64,000 bases of DNA from an uncultured Opitutia bacterium (GCA_903820035.1 CAIJFT010000066.1:62001-126000), one strand, 5' to 3'. Positions 52,788 through 62,159 are shown, numbered from the stretch's first letter. A program made the numbers and translations. Notes: generated by a model from the letters alone, not told the origin.

Positions 52788-53537
52788 ATGTCCACCTCCG
52801 CCCCTCGCGCCGACGGCCGCCAACCTGCGCAACTGCGCCCGATCACCTTTGAGGCCGACATCGCGCCCTATGCGACCGGCTCGGTGCTGGTCTCCTTCGG
52901 CCTGACCCGCGTCATCTGCGCCGCGACGATCGAGCCCAACGTGCCGACCTGGATGAAACAGCAAAAGGTCCCGGGCGGCTGGCTCACCGCCGAGTACTCG
53001 ATGCTCCCCTACTCAACGCTCGACCGGAAGCAGCGCGACATTTCCCGCGGCAAGATCGACGGCCGCACCGTCGAAATCCAGCGGCTCATCGGCCGCTCGC
53101 TCCGGGCCGTGGTCGACCTGCAAAAGCTCGGCCAAAACACGCTTTGGGTCGACTGCGACGTTCTACAGGCCGACGGCGGCACCCGCACCGCCGCGATCAC
53201 CGGGGCCTACATCGCGGCCCGCCTCGCCGTGCAAAAACTCATCGACGCCCGCAAGATTCCGGAGAACCCGATGTCGGATTCCGTCGCCGCCGTCAGCGCG
53301 GGCGTTTTCGCCGGCCGCGAACTCCTCGACCTCGCGTACGTGGAAGACAAGGACGCCGAGGTGGACTTCAACATCGTGATGACCGGCCGCGGTCAGTTTG
53401 TCGAAGTGCAGGGCTCGGGCGAGGAAGCGACGTTTTCCCAGGAACAGTTGTCGGGCCTGCTCACCCTCGCCCAAAAGGGCCTGAAGGAAATCTCCGCCAT
53501 GCAGGCGGCATTCCTGATGAAAAAATTGCTGGGTTAA
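52788..53537 (+). CDS. rph: ribonuclease PH
   Basis: A 249-residue phosphorolytic 3'-5' exoribonuclease that trims tRNA 3' ends. Characteristic stretches are YATGSVLVSFGLTRVICAAT, GGWLTAEYSMLPYSTLDRKQ, GRTVEIQRLIGRSLRAVVDL, TLWVDCDVLQADGGTRTAAI and VQGSGEEATFSQEQL. The SR-containing loop (RKQRDISRGKIDGR) is present. The length is normal. It is 131 bp after hprK on the same strand and may be a separate unit. Confidence 0.96.
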   Translation: MSTSAPRADGRQPAQLRPITFEADIAPYATGSVLVSFGLTRVICAATIEPNVPTWMKQQKVPGGWLTAEYSMLPYSTLDRKQRDISRGKIDGRTVEIQRLIGRSLRAVVDLQKLGQNTLWVDCDVLQADGGTRTAAITGAYIAARLAVQKLIDARKIPENPMSDSVAAVSAGVFAGRELLDLAYVEDKDAEVDFNIVMTGRGQFVEVQGSGEEATFSQEQLSGLLTLAQKGLKEISAMQAAFLMKKLLG

Positions 53538-53908
53538 AACCGCGGCCTTAGTATAAACTCCCGTTCCTTAACGCATCGAGTCGCCACGCTCGCTTAATCA
53601 TATGGCCGCACTCGCCATCCTCGCTCTCAAGCAGCGACGGTTGAAGCTCCCGGAGGCGGATCGCCGCATGGTTTCGGCGTATCCGCTATGGCGAAGCACG
53701 AGTCGGCGGCCGGACGTCGGGGTCATACCGCTGAAAACCGAGCGTTGCGGGCTCGGAGGCCAAGGCCCCGGGGTCCGATGTCTTCATCGGGCCTCCAGAG
53801 GCGGCGGCTTTACCGTAACAGCCCGGCGGGGCCATCGGGCACCACCTTGGGAATTTCCGCTTAGTGCTCTGCCACCCATTCGCAACCGGAAGAGTCCCGC
53901 TTAGCCCC
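53538..53908. other. non-coding stretch, 371 bp, with repeat-like sequence
   Basis: The region between rph and the small membrane-protein gene has no convincing gene. Open frames of about 100 codons cross it on both strands, but their products are low-complexity and have no signal or domain. The sequence has GGCC-rich palindromic segments (near 53755-53800, GGCCCCGG and GGGCC) resembling other intergenic repeats. A T/A-rich stretch at 53545-53600 could contain a promoter. Confidence 0.45.
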
Positions 53909-54208
53909 ATGACACCCGGGAGACTATTACGCCATGCGGCGGTCAGCTTGATGGCGGCAGGCCCAGCCGGTGGATTCATCTTCGGGCTGCTCAACGCCGG
54001 CGATCCCGACCCCAATCCGGTCGGGCGATTCTTTTATGCGTGCATGATGGCAGTGCAGACGCCGCTGCACGCTGGTTTCCCGCCACGAGTCGAAGCGCAA
54101 GCAGACCACGCGTTCAAGGTCTGGCCGCACATCGCACTCTCCTATGTATTGATTCAGGGCTGGTTCGTTTTTCGTGAGGTGAAAAGGGACCGGAAACCAA
54201 AGGGCTAA
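53909..54208 (+). CDS. small putative membrane protein
   Basis: A 99-residue protein that I do not recognise. It has two hydrophobic segments, residues 8-29 (LRHAAVSLMAAGPAGGFIFG with following LLNAG) and about 66-84 (WPHIALSYVLIQGWFVF), and a basic C-terminus (REVKRDRKPKG). That pattern suggests a two-pass inner-membrane protein with a periplasmic loop. The ATG at 53909 was preferred to the upstream ATG at 53864 because the extra residues look non-coding. Composition is consistent with real coding, but a short ORF in GC-rich DNA may be chance. Confidence 0.5.
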   Translation: MTPGRLLRHAAVSLMAAGPAGGFIFGLLNAGDPDPNPVGRFFYACMMAVQTPLHAGFPPRVEAQADHAFKVWPHIALSYVLIQGWFVFREVKRDRKPKG

Positions 54209-54360
54209 AAGCCGAGCCACGCGCCGGAGCCGAAGGCGAAAACGTGGGCACGCCCGAGGATCCACCGGACGCGGCAGACCGCTCGAATACTCCACCCCTC
54301 CGGGCGGCCCTAAACCATTCCGGCACCATCGATCGCCGACTCCGGATGACTGATCGGCGT

Positions 54361-56745
54361 TTATCTGCTCCCCGGCTCCGGCCACGCCAGCTGCCGGTGC
54401 AAGAACGCAAACGACCCCACGCCGTGGATCGTGTGCGGGCCGCGGAAGTACTCGATGGCCGTGCGCTCCGCAATGCCGAGGCGCGAGTAGAGGCGGTTAA
54501 CCTTCGCGTATTCAAATCCGACCCACTCGTCGAGACCCACGCCGTCGTCGTGGCCGCGCTCCACCATGAAAGACCGCGGCGCGATCAACGCCGCCATCTC
54601 CGCATGACCGAAGGTCCGGCCCAGGTTAAACTCCGGCATCTCGTATTCTTTGGTGAACAGGTAGCTACCCGTCCACTCCGTCGTCACGAGCTTCCAGACC
54701 CATTCGTTGAAATTGCCGGAGCAAATCGTAACCGCGTACCGCTCGATCAGCGCCGGAACCCGCATGGCGGTCGAGCCGCCGTACGACAGCCCGTAGAAAC
54801 CGATCCGCGCCGGGTCCACCTGCGGCAGCGTCGTCAACCAATCCAGAATGCGCTCATGCTGCGCGGTGATGAACGCGAAGAGTGATTTTCCCAGCGGGTG
54901 CGCCTTGCGCTGCAGCTCGCGGAATTCGCCGCGATAGGGATTGTGCGGCACGAATACGATGAACCCGCGCTCCACCAAACGCGCCGCGTAGGCCTTGTAG
55001 GTGGCATACGGACGCCCCGCGTGATCCTCGTCGATCAGGTCGGCCGGCAGGCCCTCGAGGCCGTGCTGCGTCACCACCACCGGCCGCCGCTCGCCGGGCT
55101 TGAGATCCTTCGGCAGGAGCAAATAGCCCCACGCGAACACGTCGGGCATCACGTCGAGCACGACCTCGTGCGCCGTCCACGTCGGCCGGTCCAAAATCAG
55201 CCGCGCCCGCGGATTCAGCGGCCCTGTCCCCGGCGGGAGGTAACCGATCGTCTCGTCGCGAAACTGCGCACGGTACGGCTCCATCCCTTTGCGCCAGGCC
55301 TCGGGCGTCGTCGGCGGCACTTTTTTCCAGAGAAAGTCCTCCCGCACCCCATTCGCACCGGACACGAGCGACTGCGAAAAACGCTGCAGTTCCCGAACGG
55401 CCCGCTCCTGCCGCGCCGCCGGGTCAAAACCGGTCCGCCGCTCCACCGGCACCGCTCCGGCCGGCCGCACCGGTGGCGTCGTCGCGGTCACCGCCGCCAG
55501 AAACCGTTCGAGCGTGGTTTCGCTGAAAAAGGCCCCCTGCGGCCCCTCGCCCGCGGTGGCGGTGATCGACGAGCCATAAGGTCCGGCGAGCTGCTGCGCG
55601 CGGACCACCTCGGCGCGGACCGCCGCGGGCGCAGCGGTCGCGATTCGACCAGGCGCCGCTCCGGCGCGACCGGGCCGGGGTGCGGGCGGACCCGCCACCT
55701 CCGGCGCCGCGGCCGCCTCAACCACCAGTACGCGGGGCACGATCAGGCGCGCCACCTCGGCATCGCCAAACTCCGTGAGCAAACCAAAGACATTCCGGTA
55801 GATCGGCTCGCGGGCAATCGCCTCGCGCGGACCGAAGTAGCCGCTGACCGCCGTCGCCGCGATCCGCGGGTCGAGCGCAGCCGCATGCAACGCGAGTAAG
55901 CCTCCCTCACCCCAGCCGACGACGCCAATGGGCGCCGGCGTCGGTGCCGCCGCGAACCAATCCACCGCCGCCAAGACCTTCTGCACTTCGTAGCCGATGA
56001 TGTGCCGGCCAAGCGCAAACGACTGCCGGTAAATCCACTCGCGGTGTGGCTGATTGGTGAGCCGGTTCAGCGCGGGCTGGCCGGACAGAGTATCGCTGCG
56101 ATTGACCAGCACCGGCACCAGGACCAGACAGCCATTCTCCGCCAGCCGGCGGGCGTAGTGCCGCGGGCTGGACACGCCGGGAGCGACGCCCACGATCTGC
56201 TCGGGCGTCTGGTCGGCATCGGGCAACACCACCACGCGTGCCACCGGCTCGCCTTTCGGCCGGAGCAAAAGACCCTCGCCCCACACGCCGTCGAACACCG
56301 GCCACCGCACCGCATAAACGGTAAACCGGTCCGTCTCCGCCACCGTGGCGTCCGCCGCCCCCACCGACACATACTCCAGCTGCGGCGCCGCGACTCTGGC
56401 ATCCACCACCCCGAGCATGCGGGCCAGGCGCGCCCGGTTCGGCGCGACCGATTGCGCATAGGCGGCGCGGCTGGAAAAATCCGGTCGCCACTGCGACGCC
56501 CGCGCGGCGGCGGTCTCCGCGCCCAGACCCTCGAGCCGACGATCAATGCCGGCGATCATCTGCGCCGAAAGGTCGCCGGTCAGCGTCAGTGGCGCCGTGC
56601 CCGGCAACAAGCCGTCGGCCGCCCGCACGGCCAAAGACCAGGGTGTCAGGGCCAACGCGACAAGAAGCGCCGGCAGGGGAAAAGCGCGCAGGATCATGGG
56701 GAGAAAGTGCCGCCGCGACGCCGGCCCCGGGGTCGTGGTCGCCAT
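54361..56745 (-). CDS. Tat-exported tandem alpha/beta hydrolase with degenerate first domain
   Basis: A 794-residue exported protein with two alpha/beta-hydrolase (acetyl-xylan-esterase/dienelactone-hydrolase-like) domains. The start at 56745 gives a twin-arginine motif SRRHFL at residues 10-15 before a hydrophobic segment. The second domain (about 470-794) has an intact nucleophile elbow YGLSYGGSTA (Ser654), a likely acid in RGHDDG and a histidine in GPHTIHG (771/774). The first domain (about 100-400) has the elbow GWGEGG, with Glu280 where serine is expected, and a low-complexity proline/alanine stretch where the acid loop would be, so it is probably inactive. It is divergent from the TonB receptor at 56896. 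Esterase acting on a sugar ester or lipid is inferred; substrate unknown. Confidence 0.85.
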   Translation of the reverse strand: MATTTPGPASRRHFLPMILRAFPLPALLVALALTPWSLAVRAADGLLPGTAPLTLTGDLSAQMIAGIDRRLEGLGAETAAARASQWRPDFSSRAAYAQSVAPNRARLARMLGVVDARVAAPQLEYVSVGAADATVAETDRFTVYAVRWPVFDGVWGEGLLLRPKGEPVARVVVLPDADQTPEQIVGVAPGVSSPRHYARRLAENGCLVLVPVLVNRSDTLSGQPALNRLTNQPHREWIYRQSFALGRHIIGYEVQKVLAAVDWFAAAPTPAPIGVVGWGEGGLLALHAAALDPRIAATAVSGYFGPREAIAREPIYRNVFGLLTEFGDAEVARLIVPRVLVVEAAAAPEVAGPPAPRPGRAGAAPGRIATAAPAAVRAEVVRAQQLAGPYGSSITATAGEGPQGAFFSETTLERFLAAVTATTPPVRPAGAVPVERRTGFDPAARQERAVRELQRFSQSLVSGANGVREDFLWKKVPPTTPEAWRKGMEPYRAQFRDETIGYLPPGTGPLNPRARLILDRPTWTAHEVVLDVMPDVFAWGYLLLPKDLKPGERRPVVVTQHGLEGLPADLIDEDHAGRPYATYKAYAARLVERGFIVFVPHNPYRGEFRELQRKAHPLGKSLFAFITAQHERILDWLTTLPQVDPARIGFYGLSYGGSTAMRVPALIERYAVTICSGNFNEWVWKLVTTEWTGSYLFTKEYEMPEFNLGRTFGHAEMAALIAPRSFMVERGHDDGVGLDEWVGFEYAKVNRLYSRLGIAERTAIEYFRGPHTIHGVGSFAFLHRQLAWPEPGSR

Positions 56746-56895
56746 CGGTTGGAAGCGGACGGAGCGAAACGCGCCGGAGCGGCGGTGTCGAGCCGCGGAC
56801 CGGAACCAGGTGGATTATCATCGGGCGAATGTGTGGAGCACGGACTTGGTTTCCGCCCGACGACCGCCACGTTGGCCGCAACCCCTCGCTCCGCC

Positions 56896-59800
56896 ATGCC
56901 CGCCCCTACCTTCGTTTCGCGCGCCCTGCTGCCTTTGCTCCGCCCCATCCTCCTGCTCGTCGGTCTCGCCGGACTGCTCCGCGCGGAGACGCCGACCGGC
57001 ACCGTCGAGGGCCGGGTGTTCAACCCCGCCAAAGGCCAGTACGTCGAACGCGTGCGCCTCACCGTCACCGGCACCACGCTCGAGACCTTCACCGACGCCG
57101 ACGGCAACTACCGTCTCGCCGCCGTCCCGGCGGGCCCCGCCAAGGTGCAGGCGTTTTTCACCGGGCTCGCGCCGAGCACGACCACCGTCACCGTGCGGGC
57201 CAATCAGACCGTACAACACGACCTCACGATGGCGCCGTTCGGCGCTAGGACGGACGACAGCGCCGTCGTGAAGCTGGCCAAATTTGTCGTCTCCACGCAG
57301 GAGATGGACAGCGCCGCGCTGGCGATCAACGAGCAGCGGTTCGCCGCCGACATCAAGAACGTCGTTTCCGCGCAGGAGTTCGGCCAGGTGGCCGAGGGCA
57401 ACGTCGCCGAGATGCTGAAGTTCATGCCCGGCGTCACCATCGACTACGGCGGGGGCAACGCCCGCAACGTCATGATCAACGGCGTGCCGAGCGGCAACGT
57501 ACCCGTAACGGTCGGCGGCTTCGACCTCGCCAGCGCGGGCGTTGGCGGCACGGGCCGCGCCGTCGCGCTCGACATGGTGTCGATCAACAACGTCTCCCGC
57601 ATCGAGGTCGCGCACTCGCCCACGCCCGAGACGCAGGGCGCCGCGCTCGCCGGCACGGTGAACATGGTCCCGCGCAGCGCCTTCGAGCGGTCGACGGCGG
57701 AACTTCAGGGCAGTGTGTTTTTAATGAGCCGCGACAATGACCGCAGTTTCCGCAAAACCCCGGGTCCGACGCATGAGCCGCGCGCCAAAGTGCACCCCGG
57801 TTTCGACTTTTCCTATTCGGTACCGGTCAACAAGCGGCTCGGCTTCACCGTCTCCGCCAACAACTCCACGCAGTATTCGCCGCAGGATTTCATCCAGCTC
57901 ACCTGGCAGGGTGCCGGCGCCGCGACCAACGGGGCGGCGTTTCCGCACACCACGCCGGACAAGCCGTACCTGACGACCTTCGCGGTGCGCGACGACCTGA
58001 AGGAGACCGGCCGCACCTCGTTCGGCGCGAGCGTCGACTACCGGCTCGGATCCAACGACCGCCTCTCGCTCGCGTTCCAGACGACGTACAACTACGTCGA
58101 TTTCTTCGCCCGCACCCTGACGTTCTCCACCAACCGGGTCGCCGCCGGCGATTTCACGACGACCATGACCAAGGGCGCGGCCGGCGCGGGCCAGTTGCAG
58201 ATTCTCAACAACGCCATCAACCGCACGAACCGGACGTACATGCCGACATTCACCTGGCGCCACGCCGGCCCGGTCTGGCGCACCGAGGGTGGCGCCGGGC
58301 TTTCCCGCGCGAGCAACGGCGACCGCGACATCGACCTCGGATTCTTCAACAACATGACGGCCGTGCGCAGCAACGTGACGATCGCCTTCAACGACATTTG
58401 GTACCTCCGGCCCACGACCATCACGGTCGCGGACGGCACCACTGGCGCCGCCCTCGATCCCTACCGGCTCGACAACAAAGTGATCGCCAGCACGACCTCA
58501 AACCCGCGCGATTCCATTGACCGCCGCAAGACGGCATACGTCAACGCGGGCCGCGACTTCACCTGGAACGTGCCCGTTACACTCAAGGCCGGCCTCGACC
58601 TGCGGACCGCCGAACGCGACACGCGCGGGATGTCGACCACCTACAGTTACGTCGGACCCGACGGGCGCACGAGCACCAGCCCGCTGAACAGCGACGACCT
58701 CGCCGCCCCGTTCCTCGACGCCGGGTTTTCGCAGCGCATCCCGCCGTTCGGCTTTCCGCGCATCGACTGGGTGAGCAACACGAAGCTCTGGGATCGTTAC
58801 AAGGCGAACCCCGGCTACTTCACCATCGACCAAAACGGCCAGTACCGGTCCGTCGTGAACAACTCGAAGCGCGCGGAGGAGATCATCTCCTCCGCCTTCC
58901 TGCGCGGCGACGTGTCGTTTTTCGACCGCCGGCTCAAGCTCGTCGGCGGCGTCCGCGCCGAACAGACCAACATCTCGGCGGAGGGTCCGCGCACGGATCC
59001 GACGTTGAACTTCCGGCGCGACGCCAACGGCAAGCTCGCCCTCGGGCCGGACGGACGCCCGGTGAGCATCGGGACGGACGCCCTTGGCATCTCGCAGCGG
59101 ACGTTCCTCGATCGCGGCCTGCAGGCGAAGAAGGAGTACCTGCGCTGGTTCCCGAGTCTCAACGCCAGCTATGCGTTCAATGAAAATCTTATCGGCCGCG
59201 CCGCGTGGTATGAGTCGGTTGGCCGCCCGGATTTTAATCAGTACGCGGGCGGCGTCACGTTGCCCGACACCCAGAGTCCGCCGAGCGTAAACAACCGGAT
59301 CACGGTGAACAACGTGGGGGTGAAGGCGTGGTCCGCCCAGACGCAGAAGGTGCGGCTTGAGTATTATTTCGAGTCGGTCGGTCAGATTTCAATCGGCGGC
59401 TTCCGCCGCGAATTCACCAACTTCTTCGGCTCGACCGTGCTGCCCGCCTCGCCCTCCCTGCTCACGTTATACGACCTGGATCCGGCGACGTACGGCGGGT
59501 ACGACGTGTCGACGCAGTACAACCTGCCCGGCAAACTCAAGATGACGGGCCTTGAATTCGACTATCGGCAGGCGCTCACGTTTTTGCCGTCGTGGGCCCG
59601 CGGCATACAGGTGTTCGCGAACGCGAGCGCGTTGCGCGCCACCGGCGACGGGGCGGAGAACTTCGCCGGTTACATTCCGCGCAGCGGCAGCTGGGGCCTC
59701 AGCCTGAACCGGGAAAAATTCAACGTCCGCATGCACTGGAATTACCGCGGCCGCCAACGCCGCGGGCTGGTCGCGGCGGGCTCGTCCATCGAACCCGGCA

Positions 59801-60012
59801 CGTACAATTGGGGCTCCAAGCGCATGTATATTGATGTGCTCGGCGAATACTACCTCGCGAAGCGTTTCGCGCTCTTCGCCAACCTGCGCAACGTGAACGA
59901 CGCGACCGAAGACTTTGAGATCGCCGGTCCCAGCACGCCGGCCCACGCGCAGTTCCGCCAGCGCACCGATTTCGGCGCGCTCTGGACCGTCGGCCTAAAG
60001 GGAAAGTTCTAA
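56896..60012 (+). CDS. TonB-dependent receptor with carboxypeptidase-regulatory-like N-domain (second)
   Basis: A 1038-residue outer-membrane receptor. A signal peptide (residues 1-30) is followed by a carboxypeptidase-D-regulatory-like domain (34-115; TVEGRVFNPAKGQYVERV, TDADGNYRLAAVP). A plug domain has ADIKNVVSAQEFGQVAEGNV, EMLKFMPGVTIDY and IEVAHSPTPETQGAAL, then a barrel ends in GALWTVGLKGKF. It is a paralogue of the receptor at 28463 (same domain order, similar NEQRF and FLPGV/FMPGV motifs). The frame is open for 894 bp upstream but this is antisense to the hydrolase. It is divergent from the hydrolase and convergent with an AraC gene. Confidence 0.93.
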   Translation: MPAPTFVSRALLPLLRPILLLVGLAGLLRAETPTGTVEGRVFNPAKGQYVERVRLTVTGTTLETFTDADGNYRLAAVPAGPAKVQAFFTGLAPSTTTVTVRANQTVQHDLTMAPFGARTDDSAVVKLAKFVVSTQEMDSAALAINEQRFAADIKNVVSAQEFGQVAEGNVAEMLKFMPGVTIDYGGGNARNVMINGVPSGNVPVTVGGFDLASAGVGGTGRAVALDMVSINNVSRIEVAHSPTPETQGAALAGTVNMVPRSAFERSTAELQGSVFLMSRDNDRSFRKTPGPTHEPRAKVHPGFDFSYSVPVNKRLGFTVSANNSTQYSPQDFIQLTWQGAGAATNGAAFPHTTPDKPYLTTFAVRDDLKETGRTSFGASVDYRLGSNDRLSLAFQTTYNYVDFFARTLTFSTNRVAAGDFTTTMTKGAAGAGQLQILNNAINRTNRTYMPTFTWRHAGPVWRTEGGAGLSRASNGDRDIDLGFFNNMTAVRSNVTIAFNDIWYLRPTTITVADGTTGAALDPYRLDNKVIASTTSNPRDSIDRRKTAYVNAGRDFTWNVPVTLKAGLDLRTAERDTRGMSTTYSYVGPDGRTSTSPLNSDDLAAPFLDAGFSQRIPPFGFPRIDWVSNTKLWDRYKANPGYFTIDQNGQYRSVVNNSKRAEEIISSAFLRGDVSFFDRRLKLVGGVRAEQTNISAEGPRTDPTLNFRRDANGKLALGPDGRPVSIGTDALGISQRTFLDRGLQAKKEYLRWFPSLNASYAFNENLIGRAAWYESVGRPDFNQYAGGVTLPDTQSPPSVNNRITVNNVGVKAWSAQTQKVRLEYYFESVGQISIGGFRREFTNFFGSTVLPASPSLLTLYDLDPATYGGYDVSTQYNLPGKLKMTGLEFDYRQALTFLPSWARGIQVFANASALRATGDGAENFAGYIPRSGSWGLSLNREKFNVRMHWNYRGRQRRGLVAAGSSIEPGTYNWGSKRMYIDVLGEYYLAKRFALFANLRNVNDATEDFEIAGPSTPAHAQFRQRTDFGALWTVGLKGKF

Positions 60013-60022
60013 GCGGGACACG

Positions 60023-60149
60023 GGCCGTTGCGCGCTGGTGGCTGAGCGTTGAGAATAAAACCCAGGGGTTCCTCCGCGTTCGAGGGTCCGCGTAACCGGA
60101 GTCGCCTGGAGTTGGCGCCCCTCCCCTCAACGCTCCGCTGGCAACGGCC
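60023..60149. repeat. long-armed inverted repeat at a convergent junction
   Basis: GGCCGTTGC (60023-60031) and GAGCGTTGAG (60044-60053) are matched in reverse by CTCAACGCTC (60126-60135) and GCAACGGCC (60141-60149). This makes a two-part stem with a short bulge and a loop of about 72 bases. It fills most of the 174-bp gap between the convergent receptor and AraC genes. It could act as a bidirectional terminator or be a repeat element. Confidence 0.65.
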
Positions 60150-60186
60150 TGATCCCGGCTGAGCGGTCTGCCCCGCCTCCATCACG

Positions 60187-61041
60187 TCACCGGGCGGCGG
60201 GCTGACGCCGCTCGCGGTACTGCGTCGGCGTCATTCCGACGCACCGGACAAACGCCCGCGAAAACACCTCGGCGCTGTGGTAACCGACCTGGGGGGCGAG
60301 CGCTTCGAGTTTCGTTTCACTCGTCTCCAGCAACTCCTGCGCGCGTTGCATCCGCATGTAGGTGACATGCTCCATCGGCGTGCGTCCCAGCTCGCGCCGG
60401 CAGATGCGGCGCAGATGCTCGGCGCTCACCGCGCACGCGGCGGCCAGTGTCGACAGTTTCCAATCCTCGGTGAGGTCCAGGCCGACCTTGGCCCACAAAT
60501 CTCCGATCCGTGAACTCCCCCGCCAAGGCCGCGCAAGCCGTTGCGCCGATCCGTGGACGAGGCTCACCCAGTGGTGGACCAAGGCGGCATCCCGGCCGCC
60601 TAACCACTCCGCCCGCAGGCCGATCAGGGCGCGACCAAAGTCCTCGGCACCCTGCTGCAAACGCAGCGGCGAACCGGCGCCGACCAACGGCTGCGTCCAC
60701 GAAGGCTCCTCGTAGCGCAGCCACGCAAACGTCCAGCCGCTTCCGGGCACGGCATGAAATGCATTCAAAACCCGGGGCGGGGCCAGACAGAGCGAACCCG
60801 CGGTGACGCGCTGCCAACGACCCTCGAGCCAAATGCGGCCCTCCCCCTCCAGGCAGGCGAGAAAAAAGCTACCCGAGGGCGCGAGCCGCACCCGGCTGTA
60901 GGGCGCATGCACCGTGTCGATGCCGAGCCACGCGATACGGTGCGCCCCCAACTCCCCGCAGGCTCGCGCGTCGAGCGACCAGCGCCGCGTCCGCGGACCG
61001 TCGACTGTCGTTTCCCGCCACGCCTGGGGTACCGGAGGCAT
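60187..61041 (-). CDS. AraC-family transcriptional regulator
   Basis: A 284-residue regulator with an N-terminal cupin-like sensing domain (residues about 20-160; SFFLACLEGEGRIWLEGRWQ, AGSLCLAPPRVLNAFHAV) and a C-terminal double helix-turn-helix (LSTLAAACAVSAEHLRRICR; YMRMQRAQELLETSETKLE; GYHSAEVFSRAFVRCVGMTP). The start at 61041 gives MPPVPQAWRET; the open frame upstream to 61209 is non-native in character. It is divergent from the PEP-hydrolase-family gene (198 bp apart) and convergent with the TonB receptor. It likely controls one or both in response to a small sugar-like effector. Confidence 0.9.
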   Translation of the reverse strand: MPPVPQAWRETTVDGPRTRRWSLDARACGELGAHRIAWLGIDTVHAPYSRVRLAPSGSFFLACLEGEGRIWLEGRWQRVTAGSLCLAPPRVLNAFHAVPGSGWTFAWLRYEEPSWTQPLVGAGSPLRLQQGAEDFGRALIGLRAEWLGGRDAALVHHWVSLVHGSAQRLARPWRGSSRIGDLWAKVGLDLTEDWKLSTLAAACAVSAEHLRRICRRELGRTPMEHVTYMRMQRAQELLETSETKLEALAPQVGYHSAEVFSRAFVRCVGMTPTQYRERRQPAAR

Positions 61042-61238
61042 TGGGTCGGAAATTACCTGCCCGGACCGGGCCGGCGAGACCCGTTTCGCGCCGTTACCCC
61101 GCGCGCCAGGTGGATATTCGTCCGCTGAATGTGTGAGCCCGGGGCTTCCGCCCGAGCGCCGCGTCCTCATTCTCGACGTTGACGGGCGCTGCCCGCCGCC
61201 AAGGCTCACCTCGCTTCATCCCCCGCTCGATTTTCATC

Positions 61239-62108
61239 ATGCCCAATCCCTGGACTGGAAAAGGAAACCCTTACACGCGCGAGGAAGTGCGCGAACGCCT
61301 GCACGCGACGCTCCGCAAGGGCGACGCGATCATTGCCGCCGGTGCCGGCACGGGCATCAGCGCCAAGTTCATCGAGAAAGGCGGCGCCGATCTCATCATC
61401 ATCTATAACAGCGGACGCTTCCGGATGATGGGCCACGGTTCGACCGCGGGCATGATGGCCTACGGCGACGCCAACGCCATCGCCATGGAGATCGGCGAAT
61501 ACGAGGTGCTCCCCGTCGTCGAGGAAGTTCCGGTGATCTGCGGCGTCCACGCCACCGATCCGCGCCGGCGCATGTGGCACTGGCTGGGCCAGGTGAAGGA
61601 AATGGGCTTCTCCGGCGTGAATAATTTTCCCACGCACACCATCGTCGACGGCCACTTCCGCGGCGTGCTCGAGGAGACCGGGATGAGCGTGAAGAAGGAA
61701 TACGAGATGATCGCCCTCGCGCGCCGGATGGATCTCTTCTCCGTGGTTTACGTCGGCTCGCCCGAGGAGGCCGCTGAAATGGCCAAGGCCGGCGCCGACG
61801 CGATCATCGCGCACGTCGGCACCACGGTCGGCGGCAGCATCGGCGTGAAGAGCGCGGTCGTCAGTTGGGACCACACCCTCCAAGTCACGCGCGACATCAT
61901 CGCCGCCGCGACGCAGGTGAGGAAGGATATTTTCTTCCTCTGCCACGGCGGACCGATCAACACGCCCGAAGATGCCGACCGCGTCATCAAAAACACCGAC
62001 TGCGTCGGTTTTGTCGGCGCCAGCAGCCTCGAACGCATGGGCGTCGAGGAGTCGCTCACGAACCTCACCCGGAAGTTCAAAACGATCAAAGTGCCGGCCG
62101 GCAAATAA
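61239..62108 (+). CDS. phosphoenolpyruvate hydrolase-family TIM-barrel protein
   Basis: A 289-residue TIM-barrel protein of the PEP-hydrolase / TIM-barrel signal-transduction family (PF09370-type). Diagnostic stretches are IIAAGAGTGISAKFIEKGGA, IYNSGRFRMMGHGSTAGMMA, YGDANAIAMEIG and IIAHVGTTVGGSIG, plus FFLCHGGPINTPEDADRVI. Members are related to the isocitrate lyase/PEP mutase fold and their reaction is largely uncharacterised. Many genomes place this gene next to a Tm-1-like (UPF0261) gene; none is seen here. The ATG at 61239 starts the family-typical N-terminus. It precedes the cupin gene by 51 bp and is divergent from an AraC regulator. It may process a 2-keto acid or a phospho-sugar fragment. 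Confidence 0.88.
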   Translation: MPNPWTGKGNPYTREEVRERLHATLRKGDAIIAAGAGTGISAKFIEKGGADLIIIYNSGRFRMMGHGSTAGMMAYGDANAIAMEIGEYEVLPVVEEVPVICGVHATDPRRRMWHWLGQVKEMGFSGVNNFPTHTIVDGHFRGVLEETGMSVKKEYEMIALARRMDLFSVVYVGSPEEAAEMAKAGADAIIAHVGTTVGGSIGVKSAVVSWDHTLQVTRDIIAAATQVRKDIFFLCHGGPINTPEDADRVIKNTDCVGFVGASSLERMGVEESLTNLTRKFKTIKVPAGK

Positions 62109-62159
62109 CGCCGGCGCCGGGCTTTTGCGCCTCAACCCCTTACCCCGCGCAGCGCCACC

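Noticed and set aside
53602-53904. A 100-codon plus-strand frame (and one opposite at 53686-54015).
   Set aside because: Products are low-complexity, have no signal or domain, and the DNA looks like intergenic repeat.
56002-56895. A 298-codon upstream extension of the receptor at 56896.
   Set aside because: Antisense to the tandem hydrolase; the receptor signal peptide begins at 56896.
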